A DNA stretch of 40,703 bases, from positions 214,989-255,691 of the forward strand of contig NZ_BMRP01000001.1 of the NCBI RefSeq assembly GCF_014648695.1. The letters are read 5' to 3'. Both the position numbers and the translations under genes were made by a program. The stretch comes from Streptomyces albospinus (GTDB lineage Bacteria > Actinomycetota > Actinomycetes > Streptomycetales > Streptomycetaceae). Shown piece by piece: positions 1-6,771 of the stretch. Positions within the stretch are counted from its first letter, which is position 1, and the number at the start of each line of letters is the position of its first letter. Below the pieces are notes generated by a model. The model did no database searches. It saw nothing but the letters and a program-made list of their open reading frames with translations, and was not told the origin of the DNA.

Positions 1-33
1 AACTCCCGTACCGGCCCCGTGGTACGTTGGGGG

Positions 34-135
34 CACAACGACGCGGGGTGGAGCAGCTCGGTAGCTCGCTGGGCTCATAACCCAGAGGTCGCAGGTTCAA
101 ATCCTGTCCCCGCTACTGAAGACCAAGGCCCGGAT
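34..135. repeat. 102-bp direct repeat, copy 1 (contains tRNA-fMet)
   Basis: This stretch is identical base for base to 2301-2402, an offset of 2267 bp. It covers a short leader, the whole initiator tRNA gene and the first part of its terminator. Identity stops inside the terminator stem (base 136 differs). The aligned -10 hexamers just upstream differ (TACGTT at 23-28, TAGAGT at 2290-2295), so the duplication is only tRNA-sized. The Sel1-repeat gene lies between the copies. Confidence 0.95.
42..115 (+). tRNA. tRNA-fMet (CAT), initiator, copy 1
   Basis: The 74-nt cloverleaf has anticodon CAT at 76-78. The seven-base loop CTCATAA is closed by three consecutive G-C pairs (GGG/CCC), the hallmark of bacterial initiator tRNA. 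The first acceptor position is an unpaired C opposite T, the initiator-type mismatch. The T-arm carries GGTTCAAATCC. The discriminator is A115 and the next bases are CTG, so the 3' CCA is not encoded and must be added after transcription. A -10-like TACGTT sits at 23-28; its -35 would lie outside the window. Confidence 0.97.
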
Positions 136-155
136 TCCTTGAGAATCCGGGCCTT
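125..155 (+). terminator. Terminator of the first tRNA-fMet gene
   Basis: A perfect 13-bp stem (125-137 with 143-155) with a 5-nt loop starts 9 nt after the tRNA 3' end. There is little of a U-tract (TTCGTC), which is usual in high-GC actinobacteria. Confidence 0.85.
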
Positions 156-322
156 CGTCATGCGTTCGGGTCAAAGCTGGTCGGAGGCGGGTCGGAAGAC
201 CCATGTGGGAAAGCTGTGTGCTTGAGTTTGGCATGTCGCCGTGTCGGGAAGTCGACAAACCGCTGAAGTGACCTCACTGGCTGCGGTATACCAGGTGTAC
301 GCGGGTTACAGGTGATGCGACG

Positions 323-2176
323 ATGGCTCTTATGGGGGACAAGGCAAGGTTGTTGGAGACGGACCGGTTTGTGCATGCGCCCGACGACGGGCGCGAATCC
401 GAGATGCCGATGGACGCGATGGAGGCCGTCGAGGCCGCCGAGGCGTCGGACGCGGTGACCGAGACCGGTCACCGCCGGGCCGCGGAGGCGGGCGACACCG
501 CCGCCATGAGCGCACTGGGCGCGATGCTGCTGCGCCGCGCCGACCTCGACGGGGCCGAGCCGTACCTGCGCTCCGCAGCAGCCGCAGGAGACCGCGCCGC
601 GGCCAACAACCTCGGCGTCCTGCTGCACCAGCGGGGCTACGCCGACGAGGCCGCCGGATGGTGGCGGATCGCCGCCGTCGCGGGCTCCGCCGCCGCCGCG
701 CACGCCCTCGGCCGCCACTACCGCGAGCGCGGCGACGAACCGGCCGCCGAGTACTGGCTGCGCCAGTCCGCCGAGTCCGGCCACTGCCTGGGCGCGTACG
801 CCCTCGCCGACCTGCTGGAGCACCGCGGCGACATCGGCGCCGAGCGCTGGTTCCGGGCCGCCGCCGAGCGGGGCCACCGCGAGGCCGCGTACCGCCTCGC
901 CCGCGTCATCGAGGACGGCCGCGACACGGACCGCCGCGCGGTGCCCGCGTACGGCGAGTTGACGCAGCAGGCCGAGGCCGAGCAGTGGTACCGCCAGGCC
1001 GCCGCGCGCGGCCACCGGCGGGCCGCGCTCCAGTTGGGCGCGCTGCTGGAGGACCGCGGTGACGTCCAGGAGGCGGGCCGCTGGTACCTGTCCGCCGCCA
1101 AGGACGGTGAGGCGCGGGCCGCCTGTGCGCTGGGGTTCCTGCTGCGCGACGCGGGGGACGAGGAGAGCGCCGCGGAGTGGTGGCGGCGCGCGGCCCAGGA
1201 CGGCGACGGCAATGCCGCCAACGCGCTGGGCGCGCTGCACGCCGACCGCGGCGAACTCCAGACCGCCGAGCGCTGGTACCGCGCCGCGCTGGATGCCGGA
1301 GACGTCAACGGCGCCTACAACCTGGGCCTGTTGTGCGCCGAGCAGGGCTCGCCCGGCCGCAGCGAGCAGTGGTACCGCCGGGCCGCCTACGCGGGCCACT
1401 GCGAGGCCGCCAACGCGCTGGCCATCCTGCTGCTCCAGCGCGGCGACGCCTCCGGGGCGGAGCCGTGGTTCTCCAAGGCGGCCGAAGCGGGCAGCGTGGA
1501 CGCCGCGTTCAACCTCGGCATCCTGTTCGCCGGCCGCGGCGAGGAGCGGCTGGCGCACTCCTGGTACGAACGGGCGGCGGCGGCCGGGCACACCGAGGCG
1601 GCGCTCCAGGTCGCCATCGTGCAGCTGCGGGACGGCGAACTCCCGGACGCGGAGCGGAATCTGCGCTGCGCGGCGGGCGGCGGCAGCGCCGAGGCCGCCT
1701 TCCGGCTCGCCGACCTCCTGGACCGCAAGGCCGCGGAGGCGGGCGGCGCCGGGCTCGCGGACGGCGACCGGACCGGGGACGACGAGAGCACGCAGTGGTA
1801 CGAGCGGGCCGCGCGGCAGGGGCACCGGCGTGCCCAGGTGCGGGTTGGCATGTTCGCCGCGGCCCGCGGCGACGCTGTCGAGGCGGCGACCTGGTACCGC
1901 GCGGCGGCCGAGGCCGGCAGCCGCAACGGCGCCTTCAACCTCGGGCTGCTGCTGGCCCGCGAAGGCAGCCTCCCCGAGGCCGCCATGTGGTGGCAGCGCG
2001 CCGCCGAGGACGGCCACGGCCGGGCGGCGCTCCGGCTGGCGCTGATCGCCGCCCGGCGCGGTGCGCTGGCGGAGGCGCAGAAGTGGTGCGGGCGCGCAGT
2101 GGAGCTGGGGCCGCCGGAGGTCGCGGAGCGGGCGGCGCGGCTGCGGACGGCGCTCCAGGAGGAGCTGAGCGCCTAG
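323..2176 (+). CDS. Sel1-like/TPR repeat protein (617 aa)
   Basis: A 617-aa soluble protein built almost wholly of about 15 degenerate Sel1/TPR-like helical repeats of 33-36 residues. The pattern is A-E-x-WYR-x-AA-x-x-G-x-x-x-AA-x-x-LG-x-LL-x-x-RG, from about residue 45 to the C terminus. No signal peptide, membrane segment or catalytic domain is visible. Residues 1-45 are acidic and low-complexity (DAMEAVEAAEASDA). Such solenoids act as protein-protein scaffolds; the partner cannot be read from sequence. The ATG at 323 has AGGTG about 8 bp upstream. The gene stands alone between two identical initiator tRNA genes and ends in its own hairpin. Repeat copies differ enough to exclude recent internal duplication. 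Family assignment is firm, function unknown. Confidence 0.9.
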   Translation: MALMGDKARLLETDRFVHAPDDGRESEMPMDAMEAVEAAEASDAVTETGHRRAAEAGDTAAMSALGAMLLRRADLDGAEPYLRSAAAAGDRAAANNLGVLLHQRGYADEAAGWWRIAAVAGSAAAAHALGRHYRERGDEPAAEYWLRQSAESGHCLGAYALADLLEHRGDIGAERWFRAAAERGHREAAYRLARVIEDGRDTDRRAVPAYGELTQQAEAEQWYRQAAARGHRRAALQLGALLEDRGDVQEAGRWYLSAAKDGEARAACALGFLLRDAGDEESAAEWWRRAAQDGDGNAANALGALHADRGELQTAERWYRAALDAGDVNGAYNLGLLCAEQGSPGRSEQWYRRAAYAGHCEAANALAILLLQRGDASGAEPWFSKAAEAGSVDAAFNLGILFAGRGEERLAHSWYERAAAAGHTEAALQVAIVQLRDGELPDAERNLRCAAGGGSAEAAFRLADLLDRKAAEAGGAGLADGDRTGDDESTQWYERAARQGHRRAQVRVGMFAAARGDAVEAATWYRAAAEAGSRNGAFNLGLLLAREGSLPEAAMWWQRAAEDGHGRAALRLALIAARRGALAEAQKWCGRAVELGPPEVAERAARLRTALQEELSA

Positions 2177-2181
2177 CGTCC

Positions 2182-2211
2182 CGCCGGGCCCGCCGTACGG
2201 CGGGCCCGGCG
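2182..2211. terminator. Perfect 30-bp palindrome after the Sel1 gene
   Basis: Positions 2182-2211 read the same on both strands, giving a stem of about 14 bp with a TA centre starting 6 nt past the Sel1 stop codon. It is probably an intrinsic terminator without a U-tract. Confidence 0.75.
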
Positions 2212-2265
2212 CGCCCGGGGCCCAGTGGTGGGCCGGGGGGCCGGGCCCTGCGCTCCGGAAGGGAT

Positions 2266-2295
2266 TTGCGCTGGTCGTCGGGCTGGGGTTAGAGT
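2266..2295 (+). promoter_or_regulatory. Vegetative promoter of the second tRNA-fMet
   Basis: TTGCGC (2266-2271), an 18-bp spacer and TAGAGT (2290-2295) match the Streptomyces vegetative consensus TTGAC-x-TAGRRT. Transcription would begin near 2302, about 7 nt before the mature tRNA end. Confidence 0.65.
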
Positions 2296-2300
2296 TGAGC

Positions 2301-2402
2301 CACAACGACGCGGGGTGGAGCAGCTCGGTAGCTCGCTGGGCTCATAACCCAGAGGTCGCAGGTTCAAATCCTGTCCCCGCTACTGAAGACCAAGGCCCGG
2401 AT
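2301..2402. repeat. 102-bp direct repeat, copy 2 (contains tRNA-fMet)
   Basis: Exact copy of 34-135. Recombination between the copies would excise a 2267-bp circle carrying the Sel1-repeat gene and one tRNA copy, leaving a single intact tRNA gene. Confidence 0.95.
2309..2382 (+). tRNA. tRNA-fMet (CAT), initiator, copy 2
   Basis: Identical in all 74 bases to the copy at 42-115: anticodon CAT at 2343-2345, three G-C pairs closing the anticodon stem, C opposite T at the first acceptor position, no encoded CCA. It has its own promoter (2266-2295) and terminator (2392-2422). Confidence 0.97.
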
Positions 2403-2422
2403 CCTTCGAGGATCCGGGCCTT
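2392..2422 (+). terminator. Terminator of the second tRNA-fMet gene
   Basis: A 13-bp perfect stem (2392-2404 with 2410-2422), loop TTCGA. It is the same architecture as at 125-155, but the distal stem bases differ with compensating changes (GGATTC/GAATCC versus GGATCC/GGATCC). Confidence 0.85.
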
Positions 2423-2901
2423 CGTCGTTTCCCGTTGCCGTCGTCCGGGGCCGCCGCACGGACGCTGGCCGGCCGCCTCCGCGCACCGGGCGCGGTCGGC
2501 GAGTTCGCTCTCCGGCCGCGGCGCCTCCTTCGCGGTACCGGCATCGCCGTACGCCTTCCGCAGCCGCTCGACGGCGCCCTCCCGATCTCCCGATCTCCCG
2601 GTCCGTCCGGCCGGTCTCCCGGTCCGTCGGGAGCGACGCCACCGAGGTCGGGATCTTCACCGAGGTCAGGATCTTCCGGGGCGGCCTTCAGTGGCTTCGC
2701 CGGTTCGGCGACGCACGCCGTGCCGGGCTTGATGCCGCGGTCCTGGAAGATCACCGCGGCCGGCGGTCGATGCTCGTCCGGGGCTCCAACTCGCCCGCGC
2801 CCGGCCGCAGTAGTTCCGCGCGGTGCACCGACGGCGATGTGACGGGGCGTCGGTTCCGGGCGGCCGGGGGCGGCCCGGACGGGGGCCGGTTGCCCTCGGC
2901 G
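2423..2901. other. 479-bp stretch without a recognisable gene
   Basis: Open frames here have no recognisable domain, no convincing ribosome-binding site and low-complexity composition. Two short tandem repetitions are visible: CCCGATCTCCCGGTC-like units around 2580-2630 and a CCGAGGTCRGGATCTTC unit repeated around 2640-2680. The minus frame 2380-2754 could be a decayed gene fragment, but I recognise nothing in it. Confidence 0.5.
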
Positions 2902-3321
2902 TCAGGAGCCGGAGGTGCAGTCGGGGCAGATGCCCCGGTACGTCACGGTGACCTCGGAGACCTGGAAGCCGTAGCGCTCCGGCTCGGGGAGGGCGGAGAG
3001 CGGGTCGCCGTGGACGTGGACGTCGCGGATCGTGCCGCAGCGTGAGCAGACCAGGTGCTGGTGGTCGTGATGGGCGTTGGGGTCGTAGCGCTTGGCGCGG
3101 CCGTCGGTGCTCACTTCGAGCACCTCGCCGAGCGAGACCAGCTCGCCGAGGGTGTTGTAGACCGTGGCGCGAGAGATCTCGGGGAGGTGCTCGGACGCCC
3201 TGGCGTGCACTTCGTCGGCGGTGTAGTGGACGTGCTCCCCGTCCAGGACCTCGGCGACGACGCGGCGCTGTGCGGTCAGCCGCCAGCCGCGTCCTCGGAG
3301 TCGTTCCAGCAGGTCACTCAT
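2902..3321 (-). CDS. catR: CatR/PerR-type Fur-family peroxide repressor (139 aa)
   Basis: A 139-aa Fur-superfamily repressor with an N-terminal winged helix. The recognition region is around residues 46-62 (EISRATVYNTLGEL), followed by the metal-binding region YDPNAHHDHQH (80-89) and two structural-zinc pairs, C92-x2-C95 and C132-x2-C135. The sequence closely matches Streptomyces CatR, which represses the divergent catalase and itself and is released by peroxide oxidation. The ATG at 3321 is preferred over a GTG at 3330 because AGGTG lies 6 nt before the ATG, whereas the upstream GTG would overlap that site. It is divergent from catA, with an inverted-repeat operator between them. CatR rather than iron-Fur is favoured by the catalase neighbour. 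Confidence 0.92.
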   Translation of the reverse strand: MSDLLERLRGRGWRLTAQRRVVAEVLDGEHVHYTADEVHARASEHLPEISRATVYNTLGELVSLGEVLEVSTDGRAKRYDPNAHHDHQHLVCSRCGTIRDVHVHGDPLSALPEPERYGFQVSEVTVTYRGICPDCTSGS

Positions 3322-3403
3322 GCCAATCACCTATCAGTCAGATAGACACCAGAGTAGCAGTGACCGGTCCATCGCCGGATCAGGTACGAGTTTCGGATAC
3401 TTC

Positions 3404-3431
3404 TTGACTTGGACAATGTCCAATGTAGGAT
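3404..3431 (+). promoter_or_regulatory. catA promoter with an embedded CatR-type operator
   Basis: TTGACT (3404-3409), 16 bp, TAGGAT (3426-3431) is a strong vegetative promoter. The spacer is filled by the 15-bp inverted repeat TTGGACAATGTCCAA (3409-3423), a palindrome except for its central base. A repressor bound there would occlude polymerase, as expected for CatR. Transcription would start near 3438, giving a leader of about 45 nt. Confidence 0.8.
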
Positions 3432-3482
3432 CGTGTTCGGCGCAAGCCAAGGGCAGGTGTACGGAAACATCAGGAGGCGCAT

Positions 3483-4946
3483 GTGTCGGTAGAGACCACC
3501 ACCGGACCGCTGACCACGGAGTCCGGCGCTCCCGTCGGGGACAACCAGAACAGCGAGACGGCGGGCGTCGGCGGCCCCGGTCTCATCCAGGACCAGCTCC
3601 TGATCGAGAAGCTCGCGCACTTCAACCGTGAGCGCATTCCGGAGCGCATCGTGCACGCCCGCGGCGCCGGTGCGTACGGCACGTTCACCGTGACCGCGGA
3701 TGTGAGCAAGTACACCCGCGCGAAGTTCCTCTCCGAGGTCGGCAAGCAGACCGAGACGTTCCTGCGCTTCTCGACGGTCGCAGGCAACCTCGGCGCGGCG
3801 GACGCCGTGCGCGACCCCCGCGGCTTCGCGCTGAAGTTCTACACCGAAGAGGGCAACTACGACCTCGTCGGCAACAACACCCCGGTGTTCTTCATCAAGG
3901 ACGCCATCAAGTTCCCCGACTTCATCCACACCCAGAAGCGCGACCCGTACACCGGCTCCCAGGAGGCGGACAACGTCTGGGACTTCTGGGGCCTGTCGCC
4001 CGAGTCCACCCACCAGGTGACCTGGCTGTTCGGCGACCGCGGCATCCCCGCGTCGTACCGTCACCTCAACGGCTACGGCTCGCACACCTTCCAGTGGAAC
4101 AACGAGGCGGGCGAGGTCTTCTGGGTCAAGTACCACTTCAAGACCGACCAGGGCATCGAGAACCTCACCCAGGACGAGGCCAACAAGCTCGCCGGTGAGG
4201 ACCCGGACAGCCACCAGCGCGACCTGCGCGAGGCCATCGAGCGCGGCGACTTCCCGACCTGGACCGTGCAGGTGCAGATCATGCCGGCGGCCGACGCGGC
4301 CGACTACCGCTTCAACCCGTTCGACCTGACCAAGGTCTGGCCGCACGAGGACTACCCGCCGATCGAGATCGGCAAGCTGGAGCTCAACCGCAACCCGCAG
4401 AACATCTTCGCCGAGGTCGAGCAGTCGATCTTCTCCCCGCACCACTTCGTGCCGGGCATAGGCCCGTCCCCGGACAAGATGCTCCAGGGCCGGCTCTTCG
4501 CGTACGGCGACGCCCACCGCTACCGCGTCGGCATCAACGCCGACCACCTCCCGGTCAACCGCCCGCACGCCACCGAGGCGCGCAGCCACGGTCGCGACGG
4601 CGCGCTCTACGACGGCCGTCACGGCGGTCGGAAGAACTACGAGCCGAACAGCTTCGGCGGCCCGGCCGAGACCGGCCGGCCGCTGTGGCAGCCGGTCGCG
4701 GTGACCGGCGAGTCCGGCGAGAGCGCGGCGCCCTCGCACGCCGAGGACGACGACTTCGTGCAGGCGGGCAATCTCTACCGCCTGATGTCGGAGGCCGAGA
4801 AGGAGCGCCTGATCGACAACCTGGCGGGCTTCATCGCCAAGGTCTCCCGCGACGACATCGCACAGCGCGCGATCGAGAACTTCCGCAAGGCGGACGCGGA
4901 CTACGGCAAGCGGCTGGAAGCCGAGGTCCAGGCCCTGCGCGGCTAG
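3483..4946 (+). CDS. catA: Monofunctional haem catalase (487 aa)
   Basis: Small-subunit clade catalase that converts hydrogen peroxide to water and oxygen in the cytoplasm. Distal-pocket His58 lies in [12 protein letters not shown], Asn131 in VGNNTPVFF, and the proximal haem-ligand tyrosine in [12 protein letters not shown] near residue 341. The length of 487 aa is typical, and the sequence is complete with no fused C-terminal domain. The start is GTG 3483, placed 5 nt after AGGAGG (3472-3477). The overlapping ATG at 3481 is out of frame and hits a stop after three codons. It is divergent from catR and transcribed from the promoter at 3404-3431. A strong hairpin follows at 5034-5070. Confidence 0.97.
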   Translation: MSVETTTGPLTTESGAPVGDNQNSETAGVGGPGLIQDQLLIEKLAHFNRERIPERIVHARGAGAYGTFTVTADVSKYTRAKFLSEVGKQTETFLRFSTVAGNLGAADAVRDPRGFALKFYTEEGNYDLVGNNTPVFFIKDAIKFPDFIHTQKRDPYTGSQEADNVWDFWGLSPESTHQVTWLFGDRGIPASYRHLNGYGSHTFQWNNEAGEVFWVKYHFKTDQGIENLTQDEANKLAGEDPDSHQRDLREAIERGDFPTWTVQVQIMPAADAADYRFNPFDLTKVWPHEDYPPIEIGKLELNRNPQNIFAEVEQSIFSPHHFVPGIGPSPDKMLQGRLFAYGDAHRYRVGINADHLPVNRPHATEARSHGRDGALYDGRHGGRKNYEPNSFGGPAETGRPLWQPVAVTGESGESAAPSHAEDDDFVQAGNLYRLMSEAEKERLIDNLAGFIAKVSRDDIAQRAIENFRKADADYGKRLEAEVQALRG

Positions 4947-5033
4947 CAGGAGCGCTCCACGGCCGGATCGCCGCCGCTGACGCGGGGGCGGTCCGCGCCG
5001 CGGGGCCGCTCAACTGCCGCTTGCCGTAAGAGC

Positions 5034-5070
5034 CGAAGAGGCCGGATGCCATGGGGCTCCGGCCTCTTCG
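5034..5070 (+). terminator. Terminator downstream of catA
   Basis: A 13-bp perfect stem (5034-5046 with 5058-5070) with an 11-nt loop, about 90 bp after the catA stop. No U-tract. Confidence 0.8.
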
Positions 5071-5103
5071 TGCGCCCGGGGGCGGCGCGTGCGGCGCCGG
5101 CCC

Positions 5104-5177
5104 GGCCTGCGGCTGTGCTGGCGGCCTGCGGTTGTGCCGGTCCGGCCGCAGGCCGTTGTGCTGGCCCGGCCTGCGGC
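5104..5177. repeat. Imperfect direct and inverted GGCCTGCGG repeats
   Basis: GGCCTGCGG occurs in direct orientation at 5104, 5123 and 5169 and inverted as CCGCAGGCC at 5146-5154, with GTTGTGC/CTGTGC between copies. The array lies directly after the 3' end of the minus-strand CBS gene, so it could fold into its terminator or be a small repetitive element. Confidence 0.6.
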
Positions 5178-5178
5178 C

Positions 5179-5586
5179 TCAGGCGGGAATCGGGGCCGCC
5201 CGCACCGGGACGTCCGACCAGCAGCGGATGATGTCGCGGACCGAGACGACGCCGACCGGTTCGCGGTCGTCGAGGACGATGAGATGGCGGAAGCCGCCGC
5301 GCACCATGGCTTCCGCGGCCTCGTCCAGGGTCCAGTCCGGTGTCGCGAAGACCACGTCGGGGGTGGTGTGGCTCTGTGCCGTCTCCCGGTCGGGGTTCTC
5401 GCCCGCGCCGAGGGAGTTGAGGATGTCGCGCTCGGTGAGGATGCCGATGCCGCAGGTGTCGTTGTCGAGGACCACGGCCGAGCCGATGCGGCGGGCCGCC
5501 ATCAGCCGTGCCGCCTGGCGGAGGGTGTGAGCCGGCCCGATGGTGAGGACCACCGTGCTCATGGCGTCTTTGACGAGCATGGGCAT
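5179..5586 (-). CDS. CBS-domain-pair protein (135 aa)
   Basis: Two CBS domains fill this small soluble protein. The first begins at VKDAMSTVVLTIGPAHTLRQAARLM and ends around ILTERDIL. The second begins at TPDVVFATPDWTLDEAAEAMVRGGFRHLIVLDD and ends VGVVSVRDIIR. Stand-alone CBS pairs bind adenosyl nucleotides and act as energy or redox sensors; the ligand and partner are unknown here. The start at 5586 follows GGAGGTGG with 10-nt spacing; a second ATG is two codons later at 5580. A longer frame reaches 5694 but its extra residues are not CBS-like. It is not in an operon, since hisN upstream is separated by a terminator hairpin. Confidence 0.85.
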   Translation of the reverse strand: MPMLVKDAMSTVVLTIGPAHTLRQAARLMAARRIGSAVVLDNDTCGIGILTERDILNSLGAGENPDRETAQSHTTPDVVFATPDWTLDEAAEAMVRGGFRHLIVLDDREPVGVVSVRDIIRCWSDVPVRAAPIPA

Positions 5587-5629
5587 GGAGTGGAGCCACC
5601 TCCTTGGTGCATGTGACATTGCGAAGTGA

Positions 5630-5667
5630 TTCACAAGTTCACAAACTGGGGGATTCTCATGTTCACA
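5630..5667 (-). promoter_or_regulatory. Three TTCACA/TGTGAA elements upstream of the CBS gene
   Basis: TTCACA occurs at 5630, 5638 and 5662, spaced 8 and 24 bp, in the 100 bp before the CBS gene start. An ATGTGACA lies nearby at 5611. Regular spacing suggests a regulator binding array; the regulator is unknown. Confidence 0.35.
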
Positions 5668-5685
5668 TGCTCCGGTTGATGCAAC

Positions 5686-5726
5686 AAGGGGCAAATGTTG
5701 GACACCAGTCCGAACATCTGCCCCTT
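5686..5726 (-). terminator. Long imperfect hairpin after hisN
   Basis: AAGGGGCAAATGTT (5686-5699) pairs with the inverted AACATCTGCCCCTT (5713-5726), with one mismatch, and the stem extends through GGAC/GTCC. It lies 56 nt past the hisN stop on the minus strand and separates hisN from the CBS gene. Confidence 0.65.
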
Positions 5727-5781
5727 CGCAGGTCAGCGCCTGGATCCGGGCGACGGCGGGCCGCGGACCGGTCGCCGGGCG

Positions 5782-6585
5782 TCAGCCCCGGGTGTCGCCG
5801 AGGTAGCTCAGCAGGTCCTCGTGGAGCAGCCCGTTGGAGGCCGCGGCGTTCCCGCTGTGCGGGCCGGGCCGGCCGTCCAGTCCCGTGAACCGGCCGCCCG
5901 CCTCCTGGACGACGACCGCGCAGGCCGCCATGTCCCACAGCGACAGCTCGGGCTCCGCGCAGATGTCCACCGAGCCCTCGGCGACCATCATGTACGGCCA
6001 GAAGTCCCCGTAGGCCCGGGTGCGCCAGCAGTCCCGGGACAGGTCGAGGAAGCCGGACAGCTTGCCGCGCTCCTCCCAGCCGGTCAGCGAGGAGTACGCG
6101 AACGAGGCGTCCTGGATGCGGCCGACCCGCGAGGCGGTGAGCCGGGTCGCGGAGGTCAGGCTGCGGCCGGTGAAGGCGCCCAGGCCCTCGGCGGCCCACC
6201 AGCGGCGGTTGAGGGCCGGGGCGGAGACGATGCCGACGACCGGGCGGTCGCCGCCCTCGCCGCGCTCCATCAGGGCGATCAGTGTCGCCCACACCGGCAC
6301 CCCGCGGACGTAGTTCTTGGTGCCGTCGATCGGGTCGATGATCCAGCGGCGCGGCCCCGAGCCCTCGCTGCCGAACTCCTCACCGAGCACCGCGTCCCGC
6401 GGCCGGGCGCGCTGGAGCTGGCTGCGGATCAGCTCCTCGGCGGATTTGTCCGCCTCGCTCACCGGCGTCATGTCCGGTTTGGTCTCGACCTTGAGGTCGA
6501 GGGCCTTGAACCGCTCCATCGTCGCGGCGTCCGCGGCGTCCGCGAGGACATGACCGAGGCGAAGATCATCGTGATAGTCGGGCAT
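5782..6585 (-). CDS. hisN: Histidinol-phosphatase, inositol-monophosphatase fold (267 aa)
   Basis: A 267-aa Mg-dependent phosphatase of the inositol-monophosphatase superfamily. Motifs are GEEFG, the metal and phosphate site WIIDPIDGTKNYVRG, and the C-terminal LWDMAACAVVVQEAGG. The sequence strongly resembles actinobacterial HisN, which removes phosphate from L-histidinol phosphate in histidine synthesis; inositol phosphatase is the alternative. The start is placed at MPDYHDDLRL, since the 46 upstream in-frame residues look non-coding. No Shine-Dalgarno precedes this ATG. A -10-like TAGATA sits only 10 nt upstream, so the transcript may be leaderless. Other his genes are not nearby. It is divergent from the TetR gene. 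Confidence 0.88.
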   Translation of the reverse strand: MPDYHDDLRLGHVLADAADAATMERFKALDLKVETKPDMTPVSEADKSAEELIRSQLQRARPRDAVLGEEFGSEGSGPRRWIIDPIDGTKNYVRGVPVWATLIALMERGEGGDRPVVGIVSAPALNRRWWAAEGLGAFTGRSLTSATRLTASRVGRIQDASFAYSSLTGWEERGKLSGFLDLSRDCWRTRAYGDFWPYMMVAEGSVDICAEPELSLWDMAACAVVVQEAGGRFTGLDGRPGPHSGNAAASNGLLHEDLLSYLGDTRG

Positions 6586-6595
6586 GTGCGAACAG

Positions 6596-6601
6596 TATCT
6601 A
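6596..6601 (-). promoter_or_regulatory. -10 element giving a leaderless hisN mRNA
   Basis: TAGATA on the minus strand ends 10 nt before the hisN ATG (6585). Transcription would begin within about 0-4 nt of the start codon, and no Shine-Dalgarno is present. The -35 is weak. Confidence 0.45.
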
Positions 6602-6698
6602 CTGGTATACGCGGGATCCACACGGCCATGCCGGGCCCTACGGGTGGTATCCGCGGGTGCGGCGCGCAAGCTCCCCCGGACGGTCCCCGCAGCGGCCC

Positions 6699-6727
6699 TT
6701 GACAGTTCCTGACGTCGCGTCAATTCT
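6699..6727 (+). promoter_or_regulatory. TetR-gene promoter with an embedded inverted repeat
   Basis: TTGACA (6699-6704), 17 bp, AATTCT (6722-6727). The spacer contains TGACG-TCG-CGTCA (6710-6722), and the outer TTGAC/GTCAA also form an inverted repeat. This is a plausible autoregulatory operator for the TetR protein encoded downstream. Confidence 0.55.
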
Positions 6728-6771
6728 GTGCGGGAGCAGCTGCTTCAGGCCCCGGACCGGGGAGGTGACGG

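Noticed and set aside
158..2305. 715-aa minus-strand frame across the Sel1 gene
   Set aside because: Antisense shadow of a high-GC gene; Gly/Arg/Pro/Ala-rich without domains, and it would run into the tRNA gene.
2295..2842. Overlapping plus-strand frames of 130-145 aa after the second tRNA
   Set aside because: They start inside the tRNA or lack ribosome-binding sites, have low-complexity Arg/Pro/Ser composition and match no family I recognise.
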